Shown here one piece after another: positions 39,660 to 49,352 of a stretch of DNA of 53,973 nt. Made by a program: the position numbers and the translations under genes. Every line of letters starts with the position of its first letter. Position 1 is the first letter of the stretch. The notes under the pieces are model-generated. The model was given only the letters and a program-made list of their open reading frames with translations, searched no databases and was not told where the DNA came from. Source of the DNA: UMGS1889 sp900556055 (GTDB lineage Bacteria; Bacillota; Clostridia; Oscillospirales; Ruminococcaceae); assembly GCA_902463265.1 (NCBI GenBank), contig CABQEV010000016.1, forward strand, positions 1 through 53,973, read 5' to 3'.

Positions 39660-41603
39660 ATGTCTATTGAAAAAATGCAGCTCGTCAATATTGCGGGACT
39701 TGTAAAGGATCTTGACGCTGCACTTATCCGATGCAGCGACAGCGGATGCTTCCATATCGAATCCGCAGGCAGGCTGGCAGGCGAAAAGCAAGGCTTTTCA
39801 TCGCTTAAAGAGGAAAATCCTTACACCGTTACCTTAAAGCATCTGACGGGTATCGCAGCGGCAAACGGCATTATACTGAATACGGAACCGCCTAAGGAAG
39901 GCGAAACAGACGACGGTCTGATGGTCATTTCCGATTATCTCAACAAGGTAGGGAAGAAGCTTGCAGATGTTACCGACCGCATGAAAAAGGCGTCCGAGGA
40001 GGTGTCCCAGGGCGAGAGCCTGCTGACACAGCTGGAGCATCTGAACGGCTTGAATATCGACATAAGCAGGATAAATTCATGTCAGCATATCACCGTAAGA
40101 TTCGGAAAGATGCCGCTTGAAAGCTATCAGAAGCTTTCGTATTACAATGACAAGCTTTTCATGTTCATCGACTATGACCATGACGGCGAATATTACTGGG
40201 GAGCGGCTTTTGCGCCTGATTCATTTGCTTCCGAGATGGACGATATTCTTGAATCGCTTTATTTCGAGCATGTCGATTTTCCCGATTTCGTTTACGGAAA
40301 TGCCGATGATGCGGTAGATTCGATAAAGCATTCACTTCAGGATGCAAAGGACTGCCTGAAAAACTGCACGGATGAAAAAGAGCAGATAATAAAGCAGGAA
40401 CAGCGCAGATTCGACAGATATTTCACAATACTGAAAGCCGAGCACGACAACTTCGAGCTGAGAAGCAAGGCATCGGTCGTGAACGGAAAATTCTATATCG
40501 TCGGATTTGTTCCCGAGAGTGAAGCGGAGCGTTTCGTTGCGCTCTTTGACGACCTTGAAAGCGTGTCGGTAGTTCTGAAGCCCGCTGATATCGACGGAAG
40601 GATAAAGCCGCCTGTCAAGCTGAAAAACAACAAGTTCAGCGAGCCGTTCTCAATGTTCGTTGAGATGTACGGTCTTCCTTCGTACGACGGCATCAACCCG
40701 ACAATGTTCGTTGCAGTGTCTTATACGCTCCTTTTCGGAATAATGTTCGGAGATGTCGGACAGGGACTTGTGGTTGCTGTACTGGGCTATCTCTGGTACA
40801 AGCTCAAAGGCTCGAAGCTCGGTCACGTTATGACAAGACTGGGCATTTCAAGCATGATCTTCGGTTTTCTGTACGGAAGCGTGTTCGGATATGAACATCT
40901 TCTGGATCCCGTTTACAAGGCTATCGGCTTGCAGCATAAGCCGCTTGAAGTCCTTGAAAACACGAACACGATACTTTACGGTGCCATTGCGATAGGTATT
41001 GCACTTATCGTCATTTCCATAATCTTTAACATAATCACAGGCTTCAAGCAGAAGGATTATGAACGTGCGCTTTTCGCAAATAACGGTTTTGCGGGACTTG
41101 TGTTCTTCGGTTCGATACTTTTTGCATTGGTTTACATGATACTCACAGGCAAGTCGCTTTTCCATGCACCTTATGTCCTCGGACTTATCGTTCTGCCGCT
41201 TGTCGTGATGTTCTTCCGTGAACCTCTCGGCGGTCTGCTGAAAGGCAAAAAGTTTGAGATACACGGCAGCATCGTTGACTTCATAGCATCGAATTTCTTT
41301 GAATGCTTTGAGTTTCTGCTGGGATATGCGACAAACACCATTTCCTTTGTCAGAGTCGGCGGCTTCGTTCTCTCTCATGCGGGCATGATGGCAGTTGTCA
41401 TGGCTCTTGCAAACGGTGCCAATGCAGGCGCGTCTGTAATAATCGTTGTTATAGGCAATATTTTCGTTATGGTACTCGAGGGTATGCTCGTAGGAATCCA
41501 GGTTCTGAGGCTTGAATTCTATGAGATGTTCTCAAGATTTTACGACGGAGACGGAAAGCCGTTTGAGCCGGTCAAGGTCAAGTATGATGAAAAAATCGAG
41601 TGA
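39660..41603 (+). CDS. ntpI: V-type ATPase subunit I/a, membrane stator (647 aa)
   Basis: The first half is soluble and coiled (MSIEKMQLVNIAGLVKDLDA), and the second half has seven to eight membrane helices, beginning near VAVSYTLLFGIMFGDVGQGL. The critical arginine lies in NTISFVRVGGFVLSHAGMMA, the conserved helix facing the proteolipid ring. Length is normal. It provides the ion half-channels. Confidence 0.95.
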   Translation: MSIEKMQLVNIAGLVKDLDAALIRCSDSGCFHIESAGRLAGEKQGFSSLKEENPYTVTLKHLTGIAAANGIILNTEPPKEGETDDGLMVISDYLNKVGKKLADVTDRMKKASEEVSQGESLLTQLEHLNGLNIDISRINSCQHITVRFGKMPLESYQKLSYYNDKLFMFIDYDHDGEYYWGAAFAPDSFASEMDDILESLYFEHVDFPDFVYGNADDAVDSIKHSLQDAKDCLKNCTDEKEQIIKQEQRRFDRYFTILKAEHDNFELRSKASVVNGKFYIVGFVPESEAERFVALFDDLESVSVVLKPADIDGRIKPPVKLKNNKFSEPFSMFVEMYGLPSYDGINPTMFVAVSYTLLFGIMFGDVGQGLVVAVLGYLWYKLKGSKLGHVMTRLGISSMIFGFLYGSVFGYEHLLDPVYKAIGLQHKPLEVLENTNTILYGAIAIGIALIVISIIFNIITGFKQKDYERALFANNGFAGLVFFGSILFALVYMILTGKSLFHAPYVLGLIVLPLVVMFFREPLGGLLKGKKFEIHGSIVDFIASNFFECFEFLLGYATNTISFVRVGGFVLSHAGMMAVVMALANGANAGASVIIVVIGNIFVMVLEGMLVGIQVLRLEFYEMFSRFYDGDGKPFEPVKVKYDEKIE

Positions 41604-41654
41604 TCTTATCAAGGTCGCCGATTAAATAAAAAAGTATTTTTGGAGGTCATTGTC

Positions 41655-42083
41655 ATGTATATTTTTCTCCTTCCTCTTGCAATCGTAATTCTTCTTTCTG
41701 TCCCTGCCATGGGAATCATCCGCAAGCACACAACCGGCGAAAAGGCTAAGCACGCTATCATCGGCAACCTTTGCGCATTCTTCGGAGTCCTTCTGCTTGC
41801 GATCGTTCTCCCTGTCGGAAACCTCGTTTCCGCTGAAACAACTGAGGCTGTTGCAAATGTCGTAAACAATGCTGAATCCTTTGCTTACCTTGCTGCTGCA
41901 CTTGCAGTAGGTCTTGGCTCTATCGGATGCGGTATCGCTGTTGCTTCCGCTGCTCCTGCTGCTATCGGTGCTGTTTCTGAGGATCCTAAGGTGTTCTCAA
42001 AGGCTCTGATCTTCGTAGCTCTGGGCGAAGGTGTTGCTCTTTACGGCTTCCTTATCGCATTCCTTATCATCAACAAATTCTGA
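41655..42083 (+). CDS. ntpK: V-type ATPase subunit K/c proteolipid (142 aa)
   Basis: ATG 41655 follows GGAGGTCATTGTC. Four hydrophobic helices form two hairpins. The ion-binding glutamate is in the last helix (FVALGEGVALYGFLIAFLI). The first hairpin lacks an equivalent glutamate, as in other V-type K subunits, and also lacks the usual glycine pattern. The third helix is rich in glycine and alanine (AVGLGSIGCGIAVASAAPAA). These subunits form the rotating ring. Confidence 0.95.
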   Translation: MYIFLLPLAIVILLSVPAMGIIRKHTTGEKAKHAIIGNLCAFFGVLLLAIVLPVGNLVSAETTEAVANVVNNAESFAYLAAALAVGLGSIGCGIAVASAAPAAIGAVSEDPKVFSKALIFVALGEGVALYGFLIAFLIINKF

Positions 42084-42115
42084 TCTGAACGAAATAAGAA
42101 GCGGAGGTATGTCTG

Positions 42116-42424
42116 ATGCAGTTTTTTCTGATAAGCGATAATGTTGACACGGAAATGGGCCTGCGTCTGGCAGGGATCAGGGGAGTTGTCGTCCACGAGG
42201 AGAATGAGGTAATAAAGGCTCTCAAAGATGCAGCTGCTGACAGCGATGTTGCAGTTATACTTATGACAGAGAAGCTCGTGCGTCTTTGCAGAGATACGGT
42301 GTTCGATATGAAGCTTCATATGAAAAGTCCTCTTATCGTTGAGATCCCCGACCGACATGCCACTGCCGATATTTCAAGCACCATTTCGGGATATGTTCAG
42401 GACGCTATCGGTCTGAAACTTTAA
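42116..42424 (+). CDS. ntpG: V-type ATPase subunit F (102 aa)
   Basis: A Rossmann-like small subunit: MQFFLISDNVDTEMGLRLAG, then DSDVAVILMTEKLV and the C-terminal SPLIVEIPDRHATADISSTI. It belongs to the central stalk with D. The start follows GCGGAGGTATGTCTG. Confidence 0.9.
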   Translation: MQFFLISDNVDTEMGLRLAGIRGVVVHEENEVIKALKDAAADSDVAVILMTEKLVRLCRDTVFDMKLHMKSPLIVEIPDRHATADISSTISGYVQDAIGLKL

Positions 42425-42470
42425 AAATGCAGATCATGCGGCGCATGATACTGATCTACGGAGGTTTGCA

Positions 42471-43055
42471 ATGGAAGAAATCAATACAGAAAAGCTCCAT
42501 CGCTTTGCTGAAGCTGTAAATGCGGATGTTGACAGGCAGGTCAAAGAGATACTGAGCGACGCTGAAACAAAGCGCCGCACCATTATCGAGGATGCTAATG
42601 CACGTTCTGCCGAAACTGCCGAAAAGTATTATTCCGACAACATAAAAAAAGTCAGCGGAAAGTATCTCAAGGAAGCATCAAAGCTTGAGCTTGACGCAAA
42701 AAAAGATGTTCTCAGACATCGTGAGGAGCTGACAGACAAGGTTTTTGCAGCAGTTGCGGAAAGGCTCGGCGAGTACAGAAGATCCGCCGATTATGCAGTT
42801 CATATAAAGAAGCTTATCGCTGACTGTTCGCCCGAAGCGGGGGATAGCGTTTATCTTTCTCCCGATGATATCAAGCTGACAGATCTTCTCAAAAAGGATT
42901 TTCCCGATGTTCAGTTTGAGTCTGATGAGCATATAAGGCTCGGCGGAGTATCCGTTTTCAGCAAAAAGGGCGGCACTATCGCAGATAAGACGTTTGATGC
43001 CGCTGTCAGCGAGCTGCGCAGAGATTTTGCGGGCAGAAATTCATTTGCGGAGTAA
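42471..43055 (+). CDS. ntpE: V-type ATPase subunit E, peripheral stalk (194 aa)
   Basis: A long charged helix (residues 5-105) is followed by a C-terminal globular part with VYLSPDDIKLTDLLKKDF and LGGVSVFSKKGGTIADKTFD, the E-subunit head motif. It makes the stalk with subunit G/H. ATG follows CGGAGGTTTGCA. Confidence 0.9.
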   Translation: MEEINTEKLHRFAEAVNADVDRQVKEILSDAETKRRTIIEDANARSAETAEKYYSDNIKKVSGKYLKEASKLELDAKKDVLRHREELTDKVFAAVAERLGEYRRSADYAVHIKKLIADCSPEAGDSVYLSPDDIKLTDLLKKDFPDVQFESDEHIRLGGVSVFSKKGGTIADKTFDAAVSELRRDFAGRNSFAE

Positions 43056-43086
43056 ATTCCGCATATCACAGAACGGAGGATAAGCA

Positions 43087-44847
43087 TTGAACAGTATTTA
43101 TTCCGTAAACGGCCCTGTTGTCAAGGTCAGAGACACCAAGGATTTTTCAATGCTTGAAATGGTTTATGTCGGAAACAAGCGTCTGATAGGCGAGGTTATC
43201 GGCATCACCGATGAGGAAACAACCATTCAGGTCTATGAGAGCACAACGGGGATCATGCCCGGAGAGCCTGTATATACAACGGGTGCGCCTATGTCGGCTA
43301 CGCTGGGTCCCGGTATAATTTCAAATATTTTTGACGGAATCGAAAGACCGCTCAGAAGCATTTACGACGTAAGCGGCGCTTTTATCTCGGAGGGCGCAAA
43401 TGTGCCGGTGCTTGATGCTGAGCGCACTTATGATGTAACTGTCAAGGTAAGCGTCGGAGATAAGCTGGAGGGCGGCGATATCTATGCGGTATGCCCCGAA
43501 ACTTCGATAATCGAACACCGCTGCATGCTGTCCCCGAAGCTTTCGGGCGAGGTAGTATGGACTGCGGAAAACGGCAGCTATAAGATCAACGATGAGATCG
43601 TTAAGATCAAAAATGCAAAGGGAGAGATCATTCCGCTTACTCTCTGCCAGAAATGGCCTATCAGAGAGCCGAGACCGATAAAGAACAGACTCCCGATCAA
43701 CCGTCCGCTTATCACGGGTCAGCGTATAATCGATACTGTTCTGCCTATCGCAAAGGGCGGTACAGCCGCTATTCCGGGCGGATTCGGAACAGGAAAAACC
43801 ATGACACAGCATCAGCTTGCAAAGTGGTGCGATGCTGACATCATCGTTTATATCGGCTGCGGCGAGCGCGGAAACGAAATGACTCAGGTTCTTGAAGAGT
43901 TTTCGGGACTTGTCGATCCTAAATCCGGAAAAGCACTTACTGACAGAACAGTTCTTATTGCAAATACATCGAATATGCCTGTTGCAGCGCGTGAGGCTTC
44001 CATTTACACAGGAATCACGCTTGCGGAATATTACCGTGACATGGGCTACCACATTGCGATAATGGCGGACTCCACATCAAGATGGGCAGAGGCACTCCGT
44101 GAGATAAGCGGCCGTCTGGAAGAAATGCCCGCCGAGGAAGGCTTCCCTGCATATCTGCCGTCAAGACTTTCTGAATTCTATGAGCGTGCGGGTTATGTTG
44201 AAACCCTGAACGGCAGGGAAGGCTCGGTAACGGTTATCGGTGCCGTTTCTCCGCAGGGTGCGGATTTTTCAGAGCCTGTCACACAGAACACAAAGCGTTT
44301 CGTCCGCTGCTTCTGGACGCTGGATAAGTCGCTTGCTTATGCAAGACATTATCCCGCTATCAACTGGACTACTTCTTATTCGGAATATATCGAGGATCTT
44401 GCGGATTTCTATAAGGATAATGTCGATGAGAAGTTCCTTGATTACCGTCAGCAGATATCGAATATTCTTATTGAGGAAAACAAGCTGATGGAGATCGTAA
44501 AGCTCATCGGTTCGGACGTTCTGCCCGATGACCAGAAGCTTACCATTGAGATAGCAAGAGTTGTAAGAGTAGGATTTCTTCAGCAGAACGCTTATCATAA
44601 GGACGACACCTATGTGCCGCTCGATAAGCAGTTTATGATGATGGGTGCAATACTCAATCTGTATAAATGCGCAAAGAATGCAGTCGATGCAGGCGTGACC
44701 GTTTCGGCGATCACAGGTACGGGATTGTTTGAAAAGGTCATAAAGATGAAATACGATATCCCGAACGACAAGCCTGAAATGTTCAGACTGCTGAACGTTG
44801 AGATCGAGGAGGGCATAAACGCTCTGACCGCTCGCGCCAAAGTCTGA
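43087..44847 (+). CDS. ntpA: V-type ATPase catalytic subunit A (586 aa)
   Basis: Start at TTG 43087, seven bases after CGGAGG. The P-loop is GGFGTGKT (residues about 232-239), followed by YIGCGERGNEMTQVLEEF and the SRWAEALREISGRLEEMPAE catalytic region. The N-terminal barrel and the A-subunit insert are present. It hydrolyses or makes ATP in the soluble hexamer with B. Confidence 0.97.
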   Translation: MNSIYSVNGPVVKVRDTKDFSMLEMVYVGNKRLIGEVIGITDEETTIQVYESTTGIMPGEPVYTTGAPMSATLGPGIISNIFDGIERPLRSIYDVSGAFISEGANVPVLDAERTYDVTVKVSVGDKLEGGDIYAVCPETSIIEHRCMLSPKLSGEVVWTAENGSYKINDEIVKIKNAKGEIIPLTLCQKWPIREPRPIKNRLPINRPLITGQRIIDTVLPIAKGGTAAIPGGFGTGKTMTQHQLAKWCDADIIVYIGCGERGNEMTQVLEEFSGLVDPKSGKALTDRTVLIANTSNMPVAAREASIYTGITLAEYYRDMGYHIAIMADSTSRWAEALREISGRLEEMPAEEGFPAYLPSRLSEFYERAGYVETLNGREGSVTVIGAVSPQGADFSEPVTQNTKRFVRCFWTLDKSLAYARHYPAINWTTSYSEYIEDLADFYKDNVDEKFLDYRQQISNILIEENKLMEIVKLIGSDVLPDDQKLTIEIARVVRVGFLQQNAYHKDDTYVPLDKQFMMMGAILNLYKCAKNAVDAGVTVSAITGTGLFEKVIKMKYDIPNDKPEMFRLLNVEIEEGINALTARAKV

Positions 44848-44873
44848 TATCCGCTGCTGAAAGGAACGATACA

Positions 44874-46268
44874 ATGAGCTTACAGTATGTTGGTTTAAAG
44901 GAAATTAACGGTCCTCTCGTTGTTATGGAGCATGTTGAGAATGCCTCGTATGACGAGGTTGCCGAAATAAGGCTGAACGACGGTTCTACACGTCTCGGAC
45001 GAGTTGTTGAGATCTCCGGGGATAAGGTCGTTCTTCAGGTCTTTGAAGGCACAAAGGGACTTTCGCTTACAAATACAAAAACAAAATTCACAGGCAGACC
45101 TATGGAAATGCCGCTTTCCGAGGAAATACTCGGACGTGTTTTCAACGGCGCAGGCAAGCCGATCGACGGTCTGGGAGAGATATTTGCCGAAAAATCTATG
45201 GATATCAACGGCGAACCTCTGAACCCTGTTGCAAGAACATATCCGAGAAACTACATCAACACGGGAATTTCTACGATAGATGCGCTGATGACACTTATCA
45301 GAGGTCAGAAGCTGCCTATCTTCTCGGGTTCGGGTATGTCGCATAACAAGCTTGCTGTTCAGATAGTGCGTCAGGCTAAAATCGCTGAGGAAAGCGGAAA
45401 TGACTTTGCTGTTATCTTCGCCGCAATGGGCGTTAAGAACGATGTTGCCGATTACTTCCGCAGATGCTTTGAGGACAGCGGCGTTCTCCAGCGTGTTGCA
45501 ATGTTTCTGAATCTTTCAAACGATCCTATTATTGAAAGAATTCTTACGCCGAGATGCGCACTCACAGCTGCCGAATATCTCGCATATGAGAAGAATATGC
45601 ATATCCTCGTTATCCTTACGGATATGACTTCGTATGCTGAGGCGCTTCGTGAATTCTCGTCCTCAAAGGGTGAGATCCCTGCAAGAAAGGGTTATCCGGG
45701 ATATCTGTATTCCGACCTGGCTTCGCTTTATGAGCGTGCGGGAGTTGTAAACGGTTCGACAGGTTCTGTAACGCAGATACCTATACTCACGATGCCTAAT
45801 GACGATATCACACACCCTGTCCCCGACCTTACCGGTTATATCACAGAGGGACAGATCGTTCTCGACAGAAGTCTTGACCAGACAGGAGTTTATCCGCCTG
45901 TTTCCGTGCTTCCGTCACTTTCGCGTCTGATGAAGGACGGCATAGGCGAGGGCTATACAAGAGCGGATCATTCCGCCTGCTCAAACCAGCTTTTTGCGGC
46001 ATATGCAAAGGTACAGGACGCACGTTCGCTTGCATCGGTAATCGGTGAGGACGAACTTTCCGAAACTGATAAGGCGTATATGCACTTCGGTGAGATGTTC
46101 GAGAAATATTTCGTTACACAGCGTTTTGACGAGAACCGTTCGATAGATGAAACGCTCGACCTTGGATGGGATCTGCTGTCACTGCTGCCGAAATCCGAGC
46201 TTGACCGTGTTGACGAAAAGCTTCTCGAGGAAAAATATCATCCGAAAAATGCCGAACGTTTTGTGTAA
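44874..46268 (+). CDS. ntpB: V-type ATPase regulatory subunit B (464 aa)
   Basis: Typical B subunit: the P-loop position is degenerate (SGSGMSHNKLAVQI), followed by TPRCALTAAEYLAYEKNMHI and MTSYAEALREFSSSKGEIPA. Length matches the family. It lies 26 bases after subunit A and forms the alternating hexamer with it. Confidence 0.97.
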   Translation: MSLQYVGLKEINGPLVVMEHVENASYDEVAEIRLNDGSTRLGRVVEISGDKVVLQVFEGTKGLSLTNTKTKFTGRPMEMPLSEEILGRVFNGAGKPIDGLGEIFAEKSMDINGEPLNPVARTYPRNYINTGISTIDALMTLIRGQKLPIFSGSGMSHNKLAVQIVRQAKIAEESGNDFAVIFAAMGVKNDVADYFRRCFEDSGVLQRVAMFLNLSNDPIIERILTPRCALTAAEYLAYEKNMHILVILTDMTSYAEALREFSSSKGEIPARKGYPGYLYSDLASLYERAGVVNGSTGSVTQIPILTMPNDDITHPVPDLTGYITEGQIVLDRSLDQTGVYPPVSVLPSLSRLMKDGIGEGYTRADHSACSNQLFAAYAKVQDARSLASVIGEDELSETDKAYMHFGEMFEKYFVTQRFDENRSIDETLDLGWDLLSLLPKSELDRVDEKLLEEKYHPKNAERFV

Positions 46269-46294
46269 CGGCGGGGAAAGGCGAGGCGGTTTGA

Positions 46295-46963
46295 ATGGCT
46301 GAACAGATCTTCCCTACCAAAGGTAATCTTATAAACACAAAAAAATCTCTGCGCCTTGCACGTCTAGGCTATGAGCTTCTCGACAGGAAAAGAAATGTCC
46401 TGATAAGAGAGCTTATGACGATGGTCGGAACGGTCAAGAGCATCAGAGGATCCATTGAAAAGACGTATATCGATGCTTATGCTGCACTTCAGGAGGCAAA
46501 CATTACGATGGGCGTTATCGAAAGTATCGCTCATTCAATGCCTGTTGAGGATTCCGTGCAGGTGACATACAGGAGTGTCATGGGCTGTGAGCTTCCGCAG
46601 GTCACGGTGAAGGAACGTGTTCTTACACCTGATTACGGATTTGCAGAGACAAATTCCCAGCTTGATTATGCGGTCATATGCTTCGGAAGGGTAAAGCAGA
46701 TGACAGCTGTGCTTGCTGAGGTCGAAAACGGGGTATATCGTCTTGCAACGGCGATAAAGAAAACGCAGACAAGAGCAAATGCGCTCAAAAACATCGTTAT
46801 CCCGAAATACGAGGAAACGGTTAAGTATATTTCCGGCAGCCTTGAGGAAAAGGAACGTGAGGAATTTTCACGTCTTAAGGTCATCAAGCATCAGAAAAAT
46901 GCTGTAAAGTATAAGCTCAGGAAAAAAGCGCAGGAACAGTCGGCGGAAGAAAAAACAGGATAA
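46295..46963 (+). CDS. ntpD: V-type ATPase subunit D, central rotor (222 aa)
   Basis: A long coiled coil with the conserved start TKGNLINTKKSLRLARLGYE LLDRKRN pattern and the return helix with KKTQTRANALKNIVIPKYEE. It forms the rotor axle with F. It is the last gene of the operon, followed by a terminator. Confidence 0.95.
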   Translation: MAEQIFPTKGNLINTKKSLRLARLGYELLDRKRNVLIRELMTMVGTVKSIRGSIEKTYIDAYAALQEANITMGVIESIAHSMPVEDSVQVTYRSVMGCELPQVTVKERVLTPDYGFAETNSQLDYAVICFGRVKQMTAVLAEVENGVYRLATAIKKTQTRANALKNIVIPKYEETVKYISGSLEEKEREEFSRLKVIKHQKNAVKYKLRKKAQEQSAEEKTG

Positions 46964-46978
46964 TACTTGCGATAAAAA

Positions 46979-47012
46979 AGGGGACTGCACGGGATTTCCG
47001 TACAGCCCCTTT
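46979..47012. terminator. Terminator at the end of the V-ATPase operon
   Basis: GGGG-A-CTGCACGG pairs with CCGTACAG-CCCC with T residues after it on the plus strand, and A residues before it (T on the minus strand). It can serve both convergent genes. Confidence 0.85.
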
Positions 47013-47015
47013 GCG

Positions 47016-47444
47016 TTAAAGATAAGGCTTCAGCTTGTCGATATATGCCTGTTCGGCTTTAAGCATATCGACGGCTTCATTCCTTGCGGATTCGGAAACA
47101 TCATCGGCTGCGTTCAGGCTCTTGTTCAGGCGGATTATGCCCATATTCGTTCCCTGAATGAGCATTTTTGCAATGTTTGATGTGCTGCTGTCTGCGGCAC
47201 AGGATACGGCAAGACCTATGTCTGACATAGCCTTTGTGAACGGATTCAGCTTTTTGGGTTCGGTCCTTTCGGCATGAAGCTCGCTGCAGACACGGTTGTA
47301 GCTTCGGCGGTAGCGTCTAAGCTGTGATGTTACTTCGCTGCGCAGCTCATTGTCTGCTATCTTCGGAATGATCTTCTCTATCGAGCTGCATCCCATATCG
47401 GCATTCTGATAAATGGCGCTTAACAGATTGGTTTCGGTGTTCAT
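47016..47444 (-). CDS. Helical-bundle protein of unknown function (142 aa)
   Basis: ATG 47444 follows AAAGGAGGCGATGTC. All predicted structure is helical (NLLSAIYQNADMGCSSIEKI, then KMLIQGTNMGIIRLNKSLNA), which recalls ferritin-like four-helix proteins, but a full metal-binding set is not visible. It lies convergent to the ATPase operon. Confidence 0.7.
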   Translation of the reverse strand: MNTETNLLSAIYQNADMGCSSIEKIIPKIADNELRSEVTSQLRRYRRSYNRVCSELHAERTEPKKLNPFTKAMSDIGLAVSCAADSSTSNIAKMLIQGTNMGIIRLNKSLNAADDVSESARNEAVDMLKAEQAYIDKLKPYL

Positions 47445-47508
47445 GACATCGCCTCCTTTCGGTTATAGTATTATCTGAAAAAATATTAAAATACGGAGCT
47501 GATTTAAT

Positions 47509-48246
47509 TTGAATAAAAGTGATTCGATCACGGTGCGGTGCCTTAAGGGCTTGGGATTCTGGCTTGTCGGCGAAGTCATGTGCTTTATCATCTGCCTTAT
47601 GTCGTCGCTGCTGATGAGCAAGTTCTTTATCGCAAAGCTTTTTATGTGCTTCTGCACAATGGCGGTTACTCTCGGAATGTTTTTCCAGTACACATATACC
47701 GCTGCAAAGCGTGACAGGGAAATGGTAAAATTCCACGGTCAGCCTGAGGATAAGAAAATGCCCTACAAAATGGCTGCCGCAGCGACTGCACCGTTTTTCA
47801 TAATGCTGATAATAATCGCATTTGATAAAGCAGGAGTCATAGACGATCTTATTTACACGAAGGAATATACAAGGCAGGTAGCCGTGACAGAAACTATCAA
47901 CACTGATGCTATGTACAGCGAAACATCGGCGGAGGAGATAGTTTCCGAGACATCCGCAGCCGGTGAAAGTGAGGTTTCATCGGCGGAAACGACCGCCGTG
48001 CAGTATGTCGAGGAAACCGGAGAGGTTGAATTCAGAGTATTCAGCATCTATCTTATGGCAAATATGCATGTGCTGCCGTTTGTCAGCCTGTTTTCCGAGC
48101 TTCGCAGCATTGACGCAGTATCATGGGGCGGAATGTTCGGTCTGCTGGTGCTTGAACTGCTGTCGCCCGCAATAATAATCGTGACATACAGGATCGTGTA
48201 TAACGATATTGATGTGAAAAAGCTGATAATGTATAAAAAGGACTGA
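47509..48246 (+). CDS. Multi-pass membrane protein with acidic loop (245 aa)
   Basis: TTG start at 47509 with CGGAG about 11 bases upstream. Membrane helices lie near residues 12-36, 42-62, 82-104, 185-205 and 210-232. Residues about 120-170 are a loop of glutamate, serine, threonine and alanine (for example SAEEIVSETSAAGESEVSSA), probably extracellular. Function unknown. Confidence 0.7.
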   Translation: MNKSDSITVRCLKGLGFWLVGEVMCFIICLMSSLLMSKFFIAKLFMCFCTMAVTLGMFFQYTYTAAKRDREMVKFHGQPEDKKMPYKMAAAATAPFFIMLIIIAFDKAGVIDDLIYTKEYTRQVAVTETINTDAMYSETSAEEIVSETSAAGESEVSSAETTAVQYVEETGEVEFRVFSIYLMANMHVLPFVSLFSELRSIDAVSWGGMFGLLVLELLSPAIIIVTYRIVYNDIDVKKLIMYKKD

Positions 48247-48300
48247 GCGTGTCATTTTTCTCCGCCGGTTTTGAGTTTTGCATTATAAAGTTTGTGTTAT

Positions 48301-48350
48301 AAGCATCTGTTCTTTATGCCTTTATGGTATAAGACAGGTGCTTTTTTTCT
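48301..48350 (+). terminator. Terminator after membrane protein gene
   Basis: AAGCATCTGT pairs with ACAGGTGCTT over ten bases, with an inner stem of TCTT-type pairs, followed by TTTTTC. From there to 48603 only a promoter is seen. Confidence 0.85.
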
Positions 48351-48452
48351 TGAAATATCTACGGAAGCGGCGGCTGAAGCGAATATATATGTGAACATAA
48401 TATAAGGAAATATGTTTTTGTAGTGCATGTATACAAATATCATTGCGGGTAA

Positions 48453-48481
48453 TTGACAATTAGATTGATTTTTGATAAAAT
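48453..48481 (+). promoter_or_regulatory. Promoter of lipoprotein gene
   Basis: TTGACA (48453-48458), 17 bases, TAAAAT (48476-48481). The remaining bases between 48350 and 48604 are AT-rich with no gene. Confidence 0.75.
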
Positions 48482-48603
48482 AATATTAACGAATATAATT
48501 GGATGTAATTTCCAAATACTAAGCTAATGTCGATCATATGTATCGGAAAAGTGTTCGCTGGCAATAAAAATACGGCAGATTTTTTGAAAAGGGGAAATGT
48601 TAC

Positions 48604-49299
48604 ATGAAAAACGATCAGACAAAGAAAAAGATTTTGGCACTTATAATGTCCATGACGATCGCGGCGGGGCTGGCAGGGTGTGCGGCGGAAAGCTCTGTAA
48701 ATAAGTCGGTCGGGGACGCAAGCACATCAGCTGATATACAGCCAATATCCGAATCCGCACAGTGCCAATTCCCCGATGACCCTAAAGATTATACGGTTGA
48801 TGATTACCGTCATATGGTAAGCGTTAACGGTATTACGATAACTTTGCCTACTACAATAAATGAATTGAAAAAGCTTGATGAGAAGTTTGGTTATGAGGTT
48901 GATTATGTTTATGATGGGGTAAATCAGGTGCTTCCTGACGGCGGAACAGGGTATGATATTTTTATAACATATGATGGAAAAAAGGTATGTCTGACATCGT
49001 TTAGGTCTGAACCTGATGAGAAATTTATTCCTGATGCAAAGTTAGAATTCTTATGTTTCGCTAATGCATATACAGATAAAAAAGTTAATGTAGATTTGTT
49101 TAATTCAATAAAATCCGAGTTAAGTATAGAACAAGCACATCGTATAATTGGAGAACCTACGGACCCTGTAGTTGGAAATGGAGAATTTTATAAATTTGCT
49201 TTTGATTTTTATGATGTTAATATTGCATTTGGGACTGATGGAAATAATGAGATAACAGGACTTTATGTTTGTGTTAAAGAAAATAATAAAAACGAATAA
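48604..49299 (+). CDS. Lipoprotein of unknown function (231 aa)
   Basis: AAGGGGAAATGTTAC precedes the ATG. The signal peptide (KKKILALIMSMTIAAGLAGC) ends in a lipobox LAGC, so the protein is anchored outside the membrane. The mature part has beta-rich segments such as VNGITITLPTTINELKKLDE and a domain ending in NEITGLYVCVKE. The second half uses much more AT-rich codons than the neighbouring operon. Confidence 0.8.
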   Translation: MKNDQTKKKILALIMSMTIAAGLAGCAAESSVNKSVGDASTSADIQPISESAQCQFPDDPKDYTVDDYRHMVSVNGITITLPTTINELKKLDEKFGYEVDYVYDGVNQVLPDGGTGYDIFITYDGKKVCLTSFRSEPDEKFIPDAKLEFLCFANAYTDKKVNVDLFNSIKSELSIEQAHRIIGEPTDPVVGNGEFYKFAFDFYDVNIAFGTDGNNEITGLYVCVKENNKNE

Positions 49300-49352
49300 T
49301 GCCCTCAAATCAAAAATGCACATCTGAAAAAACGGATAGAAAGGACAAAACA

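Noticed and set aside
43321..44052. 243-codon minus-strand frame opposite ATPase subunit A
   Set aside because: Shadow frame of a highly conserved enzyme gene.
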